Source: Nitratireductor basaltis (GTDB lineage Bacteria; Pseudomonadota; Alphaproteobacteria; Rhizobiales; Rhizobiaceae). Taken from it: DNA of 64,000 nucleotides. The notes under the pieces were generated by a model. That model saw nothing but the letters and a program-made list of their open reading frames with translations. It was not told the origin of the DNA and did no database searches. The stretch is from positions 1,736,001-1,800,000 of the forward strand of contig NZ_JMQM01000001.1 in assembly GCF_000733725.1 (NCBI RefSeq). The letters are read 5' to 3'. The translations under genes and the position numbers were made by a program. Shown here piece by piece: positions 46,646 to 58,667 of this stretch. Numbering within the stretch: position 1 is the stretch's first letter; the number at the start of each line of letters is the position of its first letter.

Positions 46646-47251
46646 TCAGCGACCGCCGAGACCGAAGCCACGCAGTGCTGCCCAGCCGGCAGAGGTCACG
46701 CAGGCGGCGAGTGCAGCCTTGACGAGATCCGGCAGGATGAAGGGTGCAACGCCGAACTGCCAGGCCTTGTCGGCACCGATAAGGACAGCAAGCCAGGCAA
46801 AGCCCAGCGCCAGAACAACCGCGCTTGCGGCAACAGTAGCGGCACCCATCTTGAGCGGGTTGCGGTCGAAGCCGCGGTCAGCGGCAGCACCGACAATGGC
46901 GGCCATGGCGACAAAGCCAAGCAGGTATCCGCCCGTCGGGCCAACCATGTATGCAAGGCCGATGCCCTTTTCAGGCGTGCCCTGGAAGACCGGGAGGCCC
47001 ATTGCGCCTTCGGCGATGTAGAGAAGCAGCGTTGCAACGCCGAGACGGAAGCCGAAACCTGCCGCGATCAGCATGATGACAAGGCTCTGCATCGACATGT
47101 CGACAGGGCCGAGCACGACCTTGGTCTTTGCCGACAGTGCCAGAAGCAGCGAACCGGTGAGCGCGAGACCGGCCTGAGCGGCCAGACGTGCAGCCCCGGA
47201 TTCGGGCAGAGCGAGGGAAACGAGCGGGCGTGATGCAATCGCCTCAGACAT
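46646..47251 (-). CDS. bioY: Biotin transporter BioY
   Basis: 201 aa integral membrane S-component of an ECF biotin transporter, with six predicted membrane segments. Family parts are VDMSMQSLVIMLIAAGFGFRLG and GLAYMVGPTGGYLLGF. BioY can work alone or with BioM/BioN; those genes are not here. AGGAGG before ATG 47251 fixes the start. A partial match to the BioR operator lies upstream. Confidence 0.92.
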   Translation of the reverse strand: MSEAIASRPLVSLALPESGAARLAAQAGLALTGSLLLALSAKTKVVLGPVDMSMQSLVIMLIAAGFGFRLGVATLLLYIAEGAMGLPVFQGTPEKGIGLAYMVGPTGGYLLGFVAMAAIVGAAADRGFDRNPLKMGAATVAASAVVLALGFAWLAVLIGADKAWQFGVAPFILPDLVKAALAACVTSAGWAALRGFGLGGR

Positions 47252-47284
47252 GGTGCCTCCTGAAAAGAATGAGCGCATTCGCGT

Positions 47285-47294
47285 TCCTCTATAA
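47285..47294 (-). promoter_or_regulatory. Possible BioR operator upstream of bioY
   Basis: TTATAGAGGA on the minus strand matches 8 of 10 positions of the palindromic TTATAGATAA / TTATCTATAA BioR site of alphaproteobacteria, about 34 bases before the bioY start. Only one half is well preserved, so confidence is low. Confidence 0.35.
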
Positions 47295-47370
47295 TTGCTT
47301 CCATGTTAAGCGGCAACAGATCAGCGAACGCTCTCCCCTGTTCAGCCGCTTTGCGCAGGAGTTTTATTTC

Positions 47371-48270
47371 ATGGATTTCGACACGCGTTTCGAGCCCCGA
47401 TACGGCGAGGCCGTGCCCGTTGCCGAAAACGTGCTGCGGCTGACCGTGCAGAATCCATCCGCCTTCACCTTTCACGGCACCAATAGCTATATTGTCGGTC
47501 GCGAGACGCTGGCCATCATCGATCCGGGACCGGAAGACGAGATGCATCTGGCAACGCTTCTTGAAGCGGTCGATGGCCGGCCGGTCAGCCACATCTTTGT
47601 CAGTCACACCCACAAGGACCATTCCCCGCTGGCGCGCAAGCTTGCCGAGGAGACAGGCGCGGTCATATGCGCGGAAGGTCCCCACCGCCCTGCCCGGCCC
47701 TTGCATGTGGGCGAGGTCAATCCGCTGCAGGAAAGTGCCGATGTGGACTTCACGCCCGACCACGCGCTTGGTGACGGCGAGGTCATAACGGGTGATGGTT
47801 GGTCGATCCGCACGCTCCACACGCCCGGCCATGCGGCCAATCATTCGGTGTTCGCACTCGAAGGCACCGGCATTCTCTTCTCCGCCGATCACGTCATGGC
47901 CTGGGCAACCTCCATTGTCGCACCTCCCGACGGCTCCATGAGCGACTTCATGGCAAGTCTCGACCGGCTTCTGGAGCGCGATGATCGCGTGCTTCTGCCC
48001 GGGCATGGCGGTGCAGTGACAAAGCCTCGCGCCTTCATGCGGGGTTTGCGCACGCATCGCCGCATGCGCGAGCGAGCCATCCTGCAGCGCATCATGGACG
48101 GTGACCGCAACATTCCCGAGATTGTGGCGGCAATCTACCGGGATACCGATCCGCGCCTGCATGGCGCGGCAGCACTGTCCGTGCTGGCGCATCTTGAAGA
48201 TCTGGTCGGCAAGAACCTGGTGTCCTGCGAAGGTGAACCGGCGATCGATACCACCTATTTGCCGGCCTGA
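47371..48270 (+). CDS. MBL-fold metallo-hydrolase
   Basis: 299 aa. The metal-binding motif HTHKDH is at 79-84, with HTPGHAANH and FSADHVM following in order. The C-terminal ~60 residues (GLRTHRRMRERAILQRI...) form the winged-helix extension seen in LACTB2-like proteins, which include endoribonucleases and thioesterase-like hydrolases. Substrate unknown. AGGAG about 10 bases before ATG 47371 fixes the start; the upstream open frame overlaps the bioY promoter. Confidence 0.87.
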   Translation: MDFDTRFEPRYGEAVPVAENVLRLTVQNPSAFTFHGTNSYIVGRETLAIIDPGPEDEMHLATLLEAVDGRPVSHIFVSHTHKDHSPLARKLAEETGAVICAEGPHRPARPLHVGEVNPLQESADVDFTPDHALGDGEVITGDGWSIRTLHTPGHAANHSVFALEGTGILFSADHVMAWATSIVAPPDGSMSDFMASLDRLLERDDRVLLPGHGGAVTKPRAFMRGLRTHRRMRERAILQRIMDGDRNIPEIVAAIYRDTDPRLHGAAALSVLAHLEDLVGKNLVSCEGEPAIDTTYLPA

Positions 48271-48273
48271 GCG

Positions 48274-49044
48274 TCAGATTTCCGTCAGTTCCTGAAGCCG
48301 CTTGTCGAGCTCGGTCAGAAAGCGACGGATCCGCTCGGCGTTTTCGCCCATGTCATGGCTGCCATAGCGTGATGCTGAACGCATATCGACGAAGGTCGCG
48401 TTATCCTGATCCTCGATGCGGATGACCACATCGGAATCAAATCCGAGCAAATAGGATTTCGCGACTGCTTCAATCGTCGTGACTGCCGGGTCACCGCCAC
48501 GCGCCGTGACCTTCCAGCCGCGATCGGCAATCAGTTCATCCAGAACATCCTCCACGCTTTCGCGAGCGAATTCGTAGCGGCGGCCCGTGATGTCCGGGTA
48601 GGATTTTGCGATGCGTTCCGCGCGCGCCGCATCAAGCGCCGTAACGGGGTTGGCGTCAGCATCCCTCAATCGCTCGGCGGCCTGAAATTCCGGCGGGTCC
48701 TGCAGATCGGTCGAGATGTCGACCAGCTGCGGGTTCGTCACGATGTTGAAAAGCGAAACGCCGTAGGGCACGAGCACGAGGACTGAAAGAAACAGGCCCA
48801 GCGTGGCGGCACCAAGCCCCCGCCATCCATGCTGCCACATCTGCACGAAGCCGCTGATGGCAAGCACGAGACCGGTCAGCCCAAGCAGACCGCAGATCGC
48901 GATCAGCCACAGAAATGGCAGCGTTTCGACAAGATCATAGCGATGCGCGAGCGCCGAGGAGACAGCCAGCACCAGCGCGAAGGAGGCGACACCTCTCGCC
49001 CGGTAGGCTGCAGGCGCATAACGCTGCTCTATGATGGCGACCAT
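48274..49044 (-). CDS. DUF1499 membrane protein
   Basis: 256 aa. Three hydrophobic segments lie in the first ~115 residues (ASFALVLAVSSALA, LPFLWLIAICGLLGLTGLVLAISGF, LGAATLGLFLSVLVLVPYGVSLF). The rest is a soluble DUF1499 domain (PDITGRRYEFARESVEDVLDELIADRGW; DVVIRIEDQDNATFVDMRSASRYGSHDMG). The role of this domain is unknown. The upstream frame is open to 49134, but similarity starts at 49044. Its stop lies 3 bases from the convergent MBL gene. Confidence 0.82.
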   Translation of the reverse strand: MVAIIEQRYAPAAYRARGVASFALVLAVSSALAHRYDLVETLPFLWLIAICGLLGLTGLVLAISGFVQMWQHGWRGLGAATLGLFLSVLVLVPYGVSLFNIVTNPQLVDISTDLQDPPEFQAAERLRDADANPVTALDAARAERIAKSYPDITGRRYEFARESVEDVLDELIADRGWKVTARGGDPAVTTIEAVAKSYLLGFDSDVVIRIEDQDNATFVDMRSASRYGSHDMGENAERIRRFLTELDKRLQELTEI

Positions 49045-49167
49045 GAATGTCCTGCACGGCTTGTTTGCGTGGGAAGTCGGCGAGCTATAAACGCCCGGCT
49101 GCGGCAGGTCAAAGGCACTTGAGGAACGGTCCACCGGGCCGCATGGCAGCCCGGCATCCGATATTCC

Positions 49168-50796
49168 TCAGACCGCTTGTGGCAGCGTGTAACCTTCCAT
49201 CTGACGTCGCAATGTCGTCTTCTGGATCTTGCCGGTGGCGGTATGCGGCAGCTCGTCGACGAACACGACGTCGTCGGGCAACCACCATTTGGCGACCTTG
49301 TCGGACAGGAAGGTGATGAGGTCTTCTCTGGTGGGATCACAGCCTTCCTTCTTCACCACCACCAATAGTGGTCGCTCGTCCCATTTCGGGTGATGCACGC
49401 CGATGACGGCGGCTTCCGCGACTTCCGGATGGCCAACAGCGAGGTTTTCCAGCTCGATCGTCGAAATCCATTCACCGCCCGACTTGATGACATCCTTCGC
49501 GCGGTCCGTGATCTTGAGATAGCCATACCGGTCAATATGCGCGACGTCACCTGTGTCGAACCAGCCTTCTTCATCGAACTGCTCTGCACCGGCGCCACCA
49601 TAGTAGCTGCTGGAAACGGCAGGCCCGCGCACCTGCAGGCGCCCGAAGGTCTTGCCGTCCCAGGGCAGTTCCTCGCCATTGTCGTTGACGATACGCATTT
49701 CCACGCCAAATGGCGCATGGCCCTGCTTGTCCTGAATGTCCAGCCGCGCCTCGCCTTCCAGATCCTCGTATTCGGGCTTCAGCGAGCAAAGGGAGCCCAG
49801 CGGCGACATTTCCGTCATGCCCCAGGCATGTATGACTTCGACATCATAGATGTCCTGGAATTTCTGCGTCATGGAGCGCGGGCAGGCCGAGCCGCCAATC
49901 ACGACGCGCCTGAGATGGGGCAGTTTCTTGCCGGTCTTTTCCAGATATTGCAGCAGCATGAGCCAGACCGTCGGCACGGCTGCGGTAAAGGTCACGCGCT
50001 CGCTGTCGAGCATCTCGTAGAGCCCCTCGCCATCCAGCCTTGGCCCCGGCATGACCAGCTTGGCGCCGACCATGGGCGCGCTTTGGGCAAGGCCCCAGGC
50101 ATTGGCGTGGAACATGGGCACGACAGGAAGAACCACATCGCGCGCCGAAAGCCCCATCGCATCGGGCTGAACCGCCATCATGGCATGAAGCACATTGGAA
50201 CGGTGGCTGTAGACGACGCCCTTGGGGTCCCCGGTGGTGCCGGAGGTGTAGCACATGCCCGCCGCCGTCGTTTCCTCGAAGCTTTCCCAGGCAAAGGCCT
50301 CATCGCCGTCTGCAATCCAATCCTCATAGGCGACTGCATCGAGTGTGGTCTCCGGCATGTTCGCGCTGTCGGTCATGATGACGATGCGCCTGAGCGTCTT
50401 GACCTGCGGGCAGATCTTCTCGGCAAGCTGCACGAAGGTCAGATCGACAAACAGGCAGGCATCTTCCGCGTGGTTCATGATCCAGGCGATCTGGTCGGGG
50501 AAAAGGCGCGGATTGAGCGTGTGATAGACGCCGCCCATGCCCATCGCGCCGTACCAGACCTCAAGATGACGGGCAGTGTTCCAGCCAAGCGTTGCCACGC
50601 GGTCTCCCTTGCCGAAACCCTCCTGCACCAGCTTCGAAGCAACCTTGCGTGACCGGCTGGCAAGCGCTCCATAGGTCGTGCGTGCAATCGCACCTTCGAC
50701 CGTGCGCGTTACCACTTCGCGCTCACCATGCTGCCGTGCCGCGTGATCCAAGATCTTGTGGCACAGAAGCGGCCAGTCCTGCATCAAACCCTGCAT
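49168..50796 (-). CDS. Medium/long-chain acyl-CoA ligase (AMP-forming)
   Basis: 542 aa ANL-superfamily enzyme that activates a carboxylic acid through an acyl-AMP. P-loop motif [13 protein letters not shown]4/A5 [13 protein letters not shown]7 [13 protein letters not shown]8 [21 protein letters not shown], and the A10 Lys in TATGKIQKT. Close to alphaproteobacterial long-chain-fatty-acid-CoA ligases of unassigned chain length. GAGGAGG precedes ATG 50796. A hairpin with TGAGGAA/TTCCTCA outer arms (49120-49170) overlaps its 3' end and may end transcription. Confidence 0.88.
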   Translation of the reverse strand: MQGLMQDWPLLCHKILDHAARQHGEREVVTRTVEGAIARTTYGALASRSRKVASKLVQEGFGKGDRVATLGWNTARHLEVWYGAMGMGGVYHTLNPRLFPDQIAWIMNHAEDACLFVDLTFVQLAEKICPQVKTLRRIVIMTDSANMPETTLDAVAYEDWIADGDEAFAWESFEETTAAGMCYTSGTTGDPKGVVYSHRSNVLHAMMAVQPDAMGLSARDVVLPVVPMFHANAWGLAQSAPMVGAKLVMPGPRLDGEGLYEMLDSERVTFTAAVPTVWLMLLQYLEKTGKKLPHLRRVVIGGSACPRSMTQKFQDIYDVEVIHAWGMTEMSPLGSLCSLKPEYEDLEGEARLDIQDKQGHAPFGVEMRIVNDNGEELPWDGKTFGRLQVRGPAVSSSYYGGAGAEQFDEEGWFDTGDVAHIDRYGYLKITDRAKDVIKSGGEWISTIELENLAVGHPEVAEAAVIGVHHPKWDERPLLVVVKKEGCDPTREDLITFLSDKVAKWWLPDDVVFVDELPHTATGKIQKTTLRRQMEGYTLPQAV

Positions 50797-50952
50797 ATGA
50801 AACCTCCTCCTCAAGGTCTGACATCTTGTGAAGCGGTCATGCGAATGTCCAGTGCCTCAGACCGGACATAATCATTTCTTTTAATCATTATTATCTGGAA
50901 CTTATGGGGATCATTGGCGTTAGGGGGAGTCGCAGCAGGGAAGACCGACCAC

Positions 50953-51348
50953 ATGGAAATCACACTAGCCGACGCGCCAGCCCCGCACGATGTGCCGCTG
51001 GAAATCGTGGAGATGGACCTCGCATTGCGCCATCAGGATCTTGTTGCCAAGGGCTTCGAAGGAGCCGTGCAGGAAGCGCTGGAACATGTGGGCGGACGCA
51101 TCCTGTTCAAGATGCGCCTTTGCGGTCATGCGGATTGCGACTGGGTCGCGGCGGTGGAACTGCAAAGCGACAGCAACGATACCTTGGCCATCATCTCCCA
51201 ATCCACGGAAGGCGGGCCTCTCAAGGTTGAAGATGCGCGCAGCAGCGATCTGCCGGTGGCAGCCATCGCAACCGGCTTTGCCAGCCTCGAGCGCTTTTTC
51301 CCGCCGGTTCCCGAAAATCTGCGACCCGTCGAGCCAGCGCCTGTTTCG

Positions 51349-51360
<12 letters not shown>
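50953..51360 (+). CDS. Hypothetical protein
   Basis: 135 aa, acidic, no signal peptide or membrane segment. It contains a Cys pair in CGHADCDW (about 52-57) and a mixed alpha/beta pattern. I do not recognise the family. ATG 50953 is preferred over 50914 because AGGGAAG lies upstream at a usable distance. Its last 12 bases overlap the 3' end of ppdK on the opposite strand. Codon use is like its neighbours. Confidence 0.65.
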
Positions 51361-54015
<2,655 letters not shown>

Positions 54016-54087
54016 CGACACCCTCCACTACCGAAGCACCGGCACATGCCGGACAAGGCGCAGAGTTAGGCGGCTCTACCACCAGTG

Positions 54088-54144
54088 GCAAGGGGCCAAT
54101 CACCTTCATTCGTTGGTGAATCGATTGAAGGTGATGCCCCTTGC
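54088..54144. repeat. Long hairpin in the ppdK leader
   Basis: GCAAGGGGC-(CA)-ATCACCTTCA (54088-54108) pairs with TGAAGGTGATGCCCCTTGC (54126-54144): 19 base pairs with one 2-base bulge. The 17-base loop has a small ATTC/GAAT stem. It lies 73 bases before the ppdK start and has no T run. It may be a mobile intergenic repeat or a leader RNA structure. Confidence 0.65.
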
Positions 54145-54171
54145 ACGAAGCGTCAGACGCCGATGTTCCCG

Positions 54172-54570
54172 TCAGGCGGCGACGGGCTCGACCTTTGCAG
54201 GCAGCAGCTTGCGCAAGCGACCGGCGGAAAGACCGACATCGGGCAGTTTCTGTACTGCCATGAGGTAGTTCAGGCGGAAATGCGGGTCTTCATTCTCGCC
54301 AAGGCCTATGAAGGACGCCGCTCTTTCCTTGAAGGCTTCCATATGGGTTTCCGTGAATGCTTCATCGGCAGCCATCTCGTCCAGGTCGACAATCAGCTGC
54401 CCAAGCGGACGCAGCCACGCAAAGCGCGGGTCGTTGATGGTGGCGAACAGCAGCGTGTAGGGGTTGGCCAGGCGCTGATCATCACCCGCTTCGGCAGAGA
54501 TGAGTGCCTTGTGAAATGCCTGAAGTGCACCGGAAAGCGTTCTGGCGCGCATGGTCAGTTCATTGCTCAT
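54172..54570 (-). CDS. Hypothetical protein, all-helical
   Basis: 132 aa with no signal peptide or membrane segment. Sequence suggests an all-alpha protein (RARTLSGALQAFHKALISAE; YTLLFATINDPRFAWLRPLGQLIVDLDEMAADE). I recognise no characterised family, though the good codon use and length suggest a real conserved gene. It is transcribed toward ppdK on the same strand, with the long hairpin between them. Confidence 0.65.
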   Translation of the reverse strand: MSNELTMRARTLSGALQAFHKALISAEAGDDQRLANPYTLLFATINDPRFAWLRPLGQLIVDLDEMAADEAFTETHMEAFKERAASFIGLGENEDPHFRLNYLMAVQKLPDVGLSAGRLRKLLPAKVEPVAA

Positions 54571-54813
54571 TTCTCTGCCCTTTCATTTTTGGGAGATGCG
54601 ATGGGCGGGGTGCCGATCGCTCTGGACCAATATGGTGTTCCAGCGCCTGCAATATAAGGAGCCGATGCTTGCAGGCAGAGCATGGGAGGCATGCGCTAAA
54701 AGTGTCGGTACGCCGGATTGCCCCTCTGTCAGGAGTGTTCAGCATGCGGCTTGCGCATCGCGCTCTCCTTTTACAGTATCAAGCGAACATTCGACGAACA
54801 TCGGGAGGCAGAA

Positions 54814-55155
54814 ATGCGCAAAACGGGCAAGCTGGACTATCTCGAAATGCCTGCGGGCAACGGTTCTCTGCCGGAGGTGAAGCATTTCTACGAGAAGGCC
54901 TTTTCCTGGAGCTTCACCGACTACGGCCCTGGCTATTGCGCCTTTGATGAAGGGCTGGACGGTGGCTTTGACGGCAATCCGGAAAATCCGAAGCCTCTTC
55001 CCGTCCTCTATTCTGATGATCTGGAGGAAACACAGCGCGTCGTCGAGACCGCCGGTGGCAGGATCGTGAAGCCGATCTTCTCCTTTCCCGGCGGGCGCCG
55101 CTTCCACTTCACCGATCCGGCGGGAAACGAGCTGGCGGTGTGGAGCGAAGACTGA
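54814..55155 (+). CDS. VOC-superfamily protein (bleomycin-resistance-like fold)
   Basis: 113 aa, one compact VOC domain: LDYLEMPAGNGSLPEVKHFYEKAFSW at the N-terminus and FHFTDPAGNELAVWSED at the end. The metal-ligand His at the first strand is replaced by Glu or Tyr (DYLEMP), so metal catalysis is doubtful. GGGAGG seven bases before ATG 54814 fixes the start; the frame is open to 54718. Its stop lies 2 bases from the convergent smc stop. Confidence 0.8.
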   Translation: MRKTGKLDYLEMPAGNGSLPEVKHFYEKAFSWSFTDYGPGYCAFDEGLDGGFDGNPENPKPLPVLYSDDLEETQRVVETAGGRIVKPIFSFPGGRRFHFTDPAGNELAVWSED

Positions 55156-55157
55156 GG

Positions 55158-58100
55158 CTACCCAGCCTCGCGCAGCTGCTCTGCCGTCTGCAAGTCCACA
55201 CTGACGAGCTGGCTTACACCTTGTTCTGCCATGGTCACGCCGAACAGGCGGTCCATGCGGGCCATGGTGATGGGGTTGTGGGTGATGATGACGAAGCGGG
55301 TTTCGGTCGATTTCGCCATCTCATCCATAAGATTGCAGAAGCGCTCGACATTGTGGTCGTCGAGCGGCGCGTCGACCTCGTCCAGCACGCAGATGGGTGC
55401 GGGATTGGTGAGGAAGACGGCGAAGATCAGCGCCATGGCGGTCAGTGCCTGCTCGCCGCCTGACAGAAGCGTCATTGTCTGCGGGCGTTTGCCGGGCGGG
55501 CGGGCGAGGATTTCCAGACCCGCTTCCAGCGGATCGTCGCTTTCGACAAGCTGAAGCTCTGCCGTGCCTCCACCGAAGAGATGGGTGAAGAGCCGCTTGA
55601 ACTGCTCGTTTACAACGTCAAATGCGGCAAGCAGCCGCTCGCGACCTTCCCGGTTGAGGCTCTGGATCGCCGAACGAAGCTTGCGAATGGCCTCGATGAT
55701 GTCCTCGCGCTCGGAAATGATCGTCTCCAGCCGCTCGGACAGTTCGCGCTGCTCTTCCTCGGCGCGCAGATTGACGGCACCCAGGCGCTCGCGCTCCATC
55801 TTCAGCCGCTCAAGCTTGCGCTCCACCTCGGCCGCTTCAGGCATGGGACCATCGGGATCAAGCTCGGCCTGACGGGCTACCAGATGCGGCAGCACGCCGA
55901 GCGTTTCCTGAATGCGCGCTTCGGCCTGACGGCGCATCTCCTCGGCTGCAGCCTCGCGCTCTTCGGCGCGGGCGCGCTGTTCGCGGGACGTGGCCAGCGC
56001 CTGAATGGCGTCGGTTGCGCCCTTGTCGAAACGGGCCTGCTCGTTTTCCGCCTGCTGGAGCTTGTCGGCAGCTTCCTTGCGCAGTTTTTCAGCCTGAGAG
56101 ATTTCGGACAGAAGCGCCCTGCCCTTTTCCTCGATCTCATCGGGCGCATCGGCCAGCGACTGCAACTCGCCCGCCGCTTCCTTTCGGCGTTCGACAAGTG
56201 CTGCAATCTGCCTGTCGGCATTGGCCGCACGCGCGGTCCAGCTTTCGCGTTCGCGTGCGATGTTCTCCAGCCGCTGACGGCGGGTACCGGCCTCACGCTT
56301 CAACCCTTCATGGGCGGCGCGTGTTTCGGCCGCACGCGCGCGGGCTTCTGCCAGCGCCGACTGCGCCTGATCCAATTCCGCCTGCAAGGCGGAAAGATCG
56401 GGAGCGGCCTCGAAAGCGGCCTTCGCCTCGGCTTGCGCCTTCCGAGCCTCTTCCACGTCACCCGCCATACGTTCGCGCTGCTCCTGAAGCGCGGAGCGGC
56501 GGGTGGCGAGTTCACCGGACTGGCGCTCGGCCTGCGCGACAGCATCGCGCGCCGAACTCGCCTTGCGCTGCGCCTCGCGCAAGCGGTCACGCCAGCCGCG
56601 CTCGGCTTCGACCTTCTCCTTCAACGCGGCTTCGGCTGCAACAAGTGCGGCCTGGGCGGCCTCGACGGCCTGGCGCGCGCCTTCGGCCTCGCGCTCTAGT
56701 TCGGCAAGCCGGTTCTTCTGCGCCAGTTTCTGGGCCGCAGCCGTTGGCGCATCGGCACTGGCGCAATAACCGTCCCAGCGCAACAGAGCACCATCGCGGG
56801 TGACAAGACGCTGGCCGGTCTTCAATTCCTGCTGCAGGCGCGGACCATCGGCCGCTTCGACCACGCCGATCTGGGCAAGCTTGCGGGAAAGCTGCACAGG
56901 CGCCTTCACCACATCGGCAAGCGGCATCACGTCAGCGGGCAGAGCGGGATCATCCCTGCTTGACACCATACCGCCCCAATGGACGGGCGCAGCCGGATCA
57001 AGCGGCACGTCAAGATCTTCGCCAAGTGCGGCACCAAGGGCCGTCTCGAAACCGGGTGAGACGGACAGGCTCTCAAGCACTGCGGGAAAGGCATCGTCAG
57101 AACCGGCTGAAAGAATGCGCTCCAGCGTTCGCGCCTCGGTCTCGATTCCCTGCAACCGCGCGCGCGCTTCGGAAACCGGCTGACGAGCAGCACTCTCGGC
57201 GGCACGTGCGGCGGACACGGCCCGTTCGGCTTCCAGCGCGCCCTTTTCGGCAGCTTCCTGTTCACCGAGAACAGCCTCAAGCTCGGCCTTTTTCTGGTCC
57301 GGGTCCGGCAGTTCCGCGATCCTGGCGGAGAGTGCCTCGACCTGGTGATCAAGCTCGGCAAGCTGGCGCGAAAGGCGCTCGGTACGCTCGGCAGTGTCGC
57401 GCACCGCGCGTTCCGCCTGGTTGCGGCTGGCGCTCGCTTCCGCCTTTTTTGCGGTCACGGCAGCCAATGCATTTTCCCGCTCGCTGAGGGTCGCGGCGGC
57501 AGCTTCCATGGCAGCCAGCGTCTCAGCCTCACGCGTACCGCTGTCAGCCTCCTGCGCGTTCAAGGCCTCAGCCTCGTCGGCCAATCGCTTCAGGATGTCG
57601 GCATTGTCACGGACCATCTGCTCTTCGCGCTCGATATCCGCATCCATCTGCTGAACGCGCTTTTCGAGCTCGGCGGCGCGATTGCGAATGCGCCTCGCCT
57701 CTTCCTCGACCTGGGTACGGGCGATGGTGAGGCGCTGGAGCGCGGCTGCGGCGGAAGCCTCCGCCTCGCGCAATTCCGGCAGGCGCTTGGCGGAGATAGC
57801 TTGCGCCTTGGCAGCTTCCATCTGTGCTGCGGCAGCTTCCGCCACGGCGGCGGTGGCCTTTGCGTGAGCGGACTTCGCATCCGCCTCCGCCTGTTTGGCG
57901 CTCGCCCAGCGCAGATGCAGAAGCGTTGCGTCGGCCTTGCGGATTTCAGCTGACAGGTTCTTGAAGCGGGCTGCCTGACGGGCCTGTCGTTTCAGGCTTT
58001 CGATCTGGCTTTCAAGCTCGCCCACCACATCGTCGAGGCGTTCAAGATTCTGCTCGGCGGCGCGCAGGCGAAGCTCGGCTTCGTGGCGGCGTGTATGCAG

Positions 58101-58616
58101 GCCGGAAATGCCGGCAGCCTCTTCCAGAAGCTGACGGCGCGCCTGTGGCTTGGCCTGGATCAGTTCGCCAATGCGCCCCTGCCCGACCATGGAAGGCGAA
58201 CGCGCGCCAGTCGACTGGTCAGCAAAAAGCAGCTGCACATCGCGCGCACGTGCTTCCTTGCCATTGATGCGATAGACGGACCCGGCCTCACGCTCGATCC
58301 GGCGGGACACCTGCAGTTCGTCGGAATCGTTGAAGCTCGGCGGCGCGGTGCGGTCGGAATTGTCGAGGAAAAGCGTGACTTCCGCCGTGTTGCGCGCGGG
58401 GCGGTTGCCCGAACCGGAGAAGATGACATCATCCATGCCCGAGGCGCGCATGTTCTTGTATGAGCTTTCGCCCATTACCCAGCGCAGCGCCTCGACCAGA
58501 TTGGATTTTCCGCAGCCATTGGGGCCGACGACACCAGTCAGGCCGCGCTCGATCATGAACTCGCCGGGTTCGACGAAGGACTTGAAACCGAGCAGCCTGA
58601 GCTTGGTGAACTTCAT
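55158..58616 (-). CDS. smc: Chromosome segregation protein SMC
   Basis: 1152 aa. The N-terminal head carries Walker A GPNGCGKSN (31-39). Two long Ala/Glu/Arg-rich coiled coils flank a hinge near residues 510-620. The C-terminal head has the signature LLSGGEQALTAM (about 1050) and Walker B VLDEVDAPLDD. It compacts and segregates the chromosome with ScpA/ScpB, which are not encoded here. Third in the same-strand order DUF721, dsbA-like, smc. Confidence 0.96.
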   Translation of the reverse strand: MKFTKLRLLGFKSFVEPGEFMIERGLTGVVGPNGCGKSNLVEALRWVMGESSYKNMRASGMDDVIFSGSGNRPARNTAEVTLFLDNSDRTAPPSFNDSDELQVSRRIEREAGSVYRINGKEARARDVQLLFADQSTGARSPSMVGQGRIGELIQAKPQARRQLLEEAAGISGLHTRRHEAELRLRAAEQNLERLDDVVGELESQIESLKRQARQAARFKNLSAEIRKADATLLHLRWASAKQAEADAKSAHAKATAAVAEAAAAQMEAAKAQAISAKRLPELREAEASAAAALQRLTIARTQVEEEARRIRNRAAELEKRVQQMDADIEREEQMVRDNADILKRLADEAEALNAQEADSGTREAETLAAMEAAAATLSERENALAAVTAKKAEASASRNQAERAVRDTAERTERLSRQLAELDHQVEALSARIAELPDPDQKKAELEAVLGEQEAAEKGALEAERAVSAARAAESAARQPVSEARARLQGIETEARTLERILSAGSDDAFPAVLESLSVSPGFETALGAALGEDLDVPLDPAAPVHWGGMVSSRDDPALPADVMPLADVVKAPVQLSRKLAQIGVVEAADGPRLQQELKTGQRLVTRDGALLRWDGYCASADAPTAAAQKLAQKNRLAELEREAEGARQAVEAAQAALVAAEAALKEKVEAERGWRDRLREAQRKASSARDAVAQAERQSGELATRRSALQEQRERMAGDVEEARKAQAEAKAAFEAAPDLSALQAELDQAQSALAEARARAAETRAAHEGLKREAGTRRQRLENIARERESWTARAANADRQIAALVERRKEAAGELQSLADAPDEIEEKGRALLSEISQAEKLRKEAADKLQQAENEQARFDKGATDAIQALATSREQRARAEEREAAAEEMRRQAEARIQETLGVLPHLVARQAELDPDGPMPEAAEVERKLERLKMERERLGAVNLRAEEEQRELSERLETIISEREDIIEAIRKLRSAIQSLNREGRERLLAAFDVVNEQFKRLFTHLFGGGTAELQLVESDDPLEAGLEILARPPGKRPQTMTLLSGGEQALTAMALIFAVFLTNPAPICVLDEVDAPLDDHNVERFCNLMDEMAKSTETRFVIITHNPITMARMDRLFGVTMAEQGVSQLVSVDLQTAEQLREAG

Positions 58617-58667
58617 GCGCGCGGTCTCCCGCGCGCGCTAACGGCAAGTTGTGCCCTGCCGTTCAGG

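Noticed and set aside
54088-54144. Intrinsic terminator of the small unknown gene upstream of ppdK
   Set aside because: A stable stem is present, but no T run follows on the minus strand and the stem has an internal bulge and a long loop.
55581-57953. Leu/Arg-rich plus-strand frames opposite smc
   Set aside because: Complement of the Ala/Glu-rich coiled-coil codons; low-complexity shadows.
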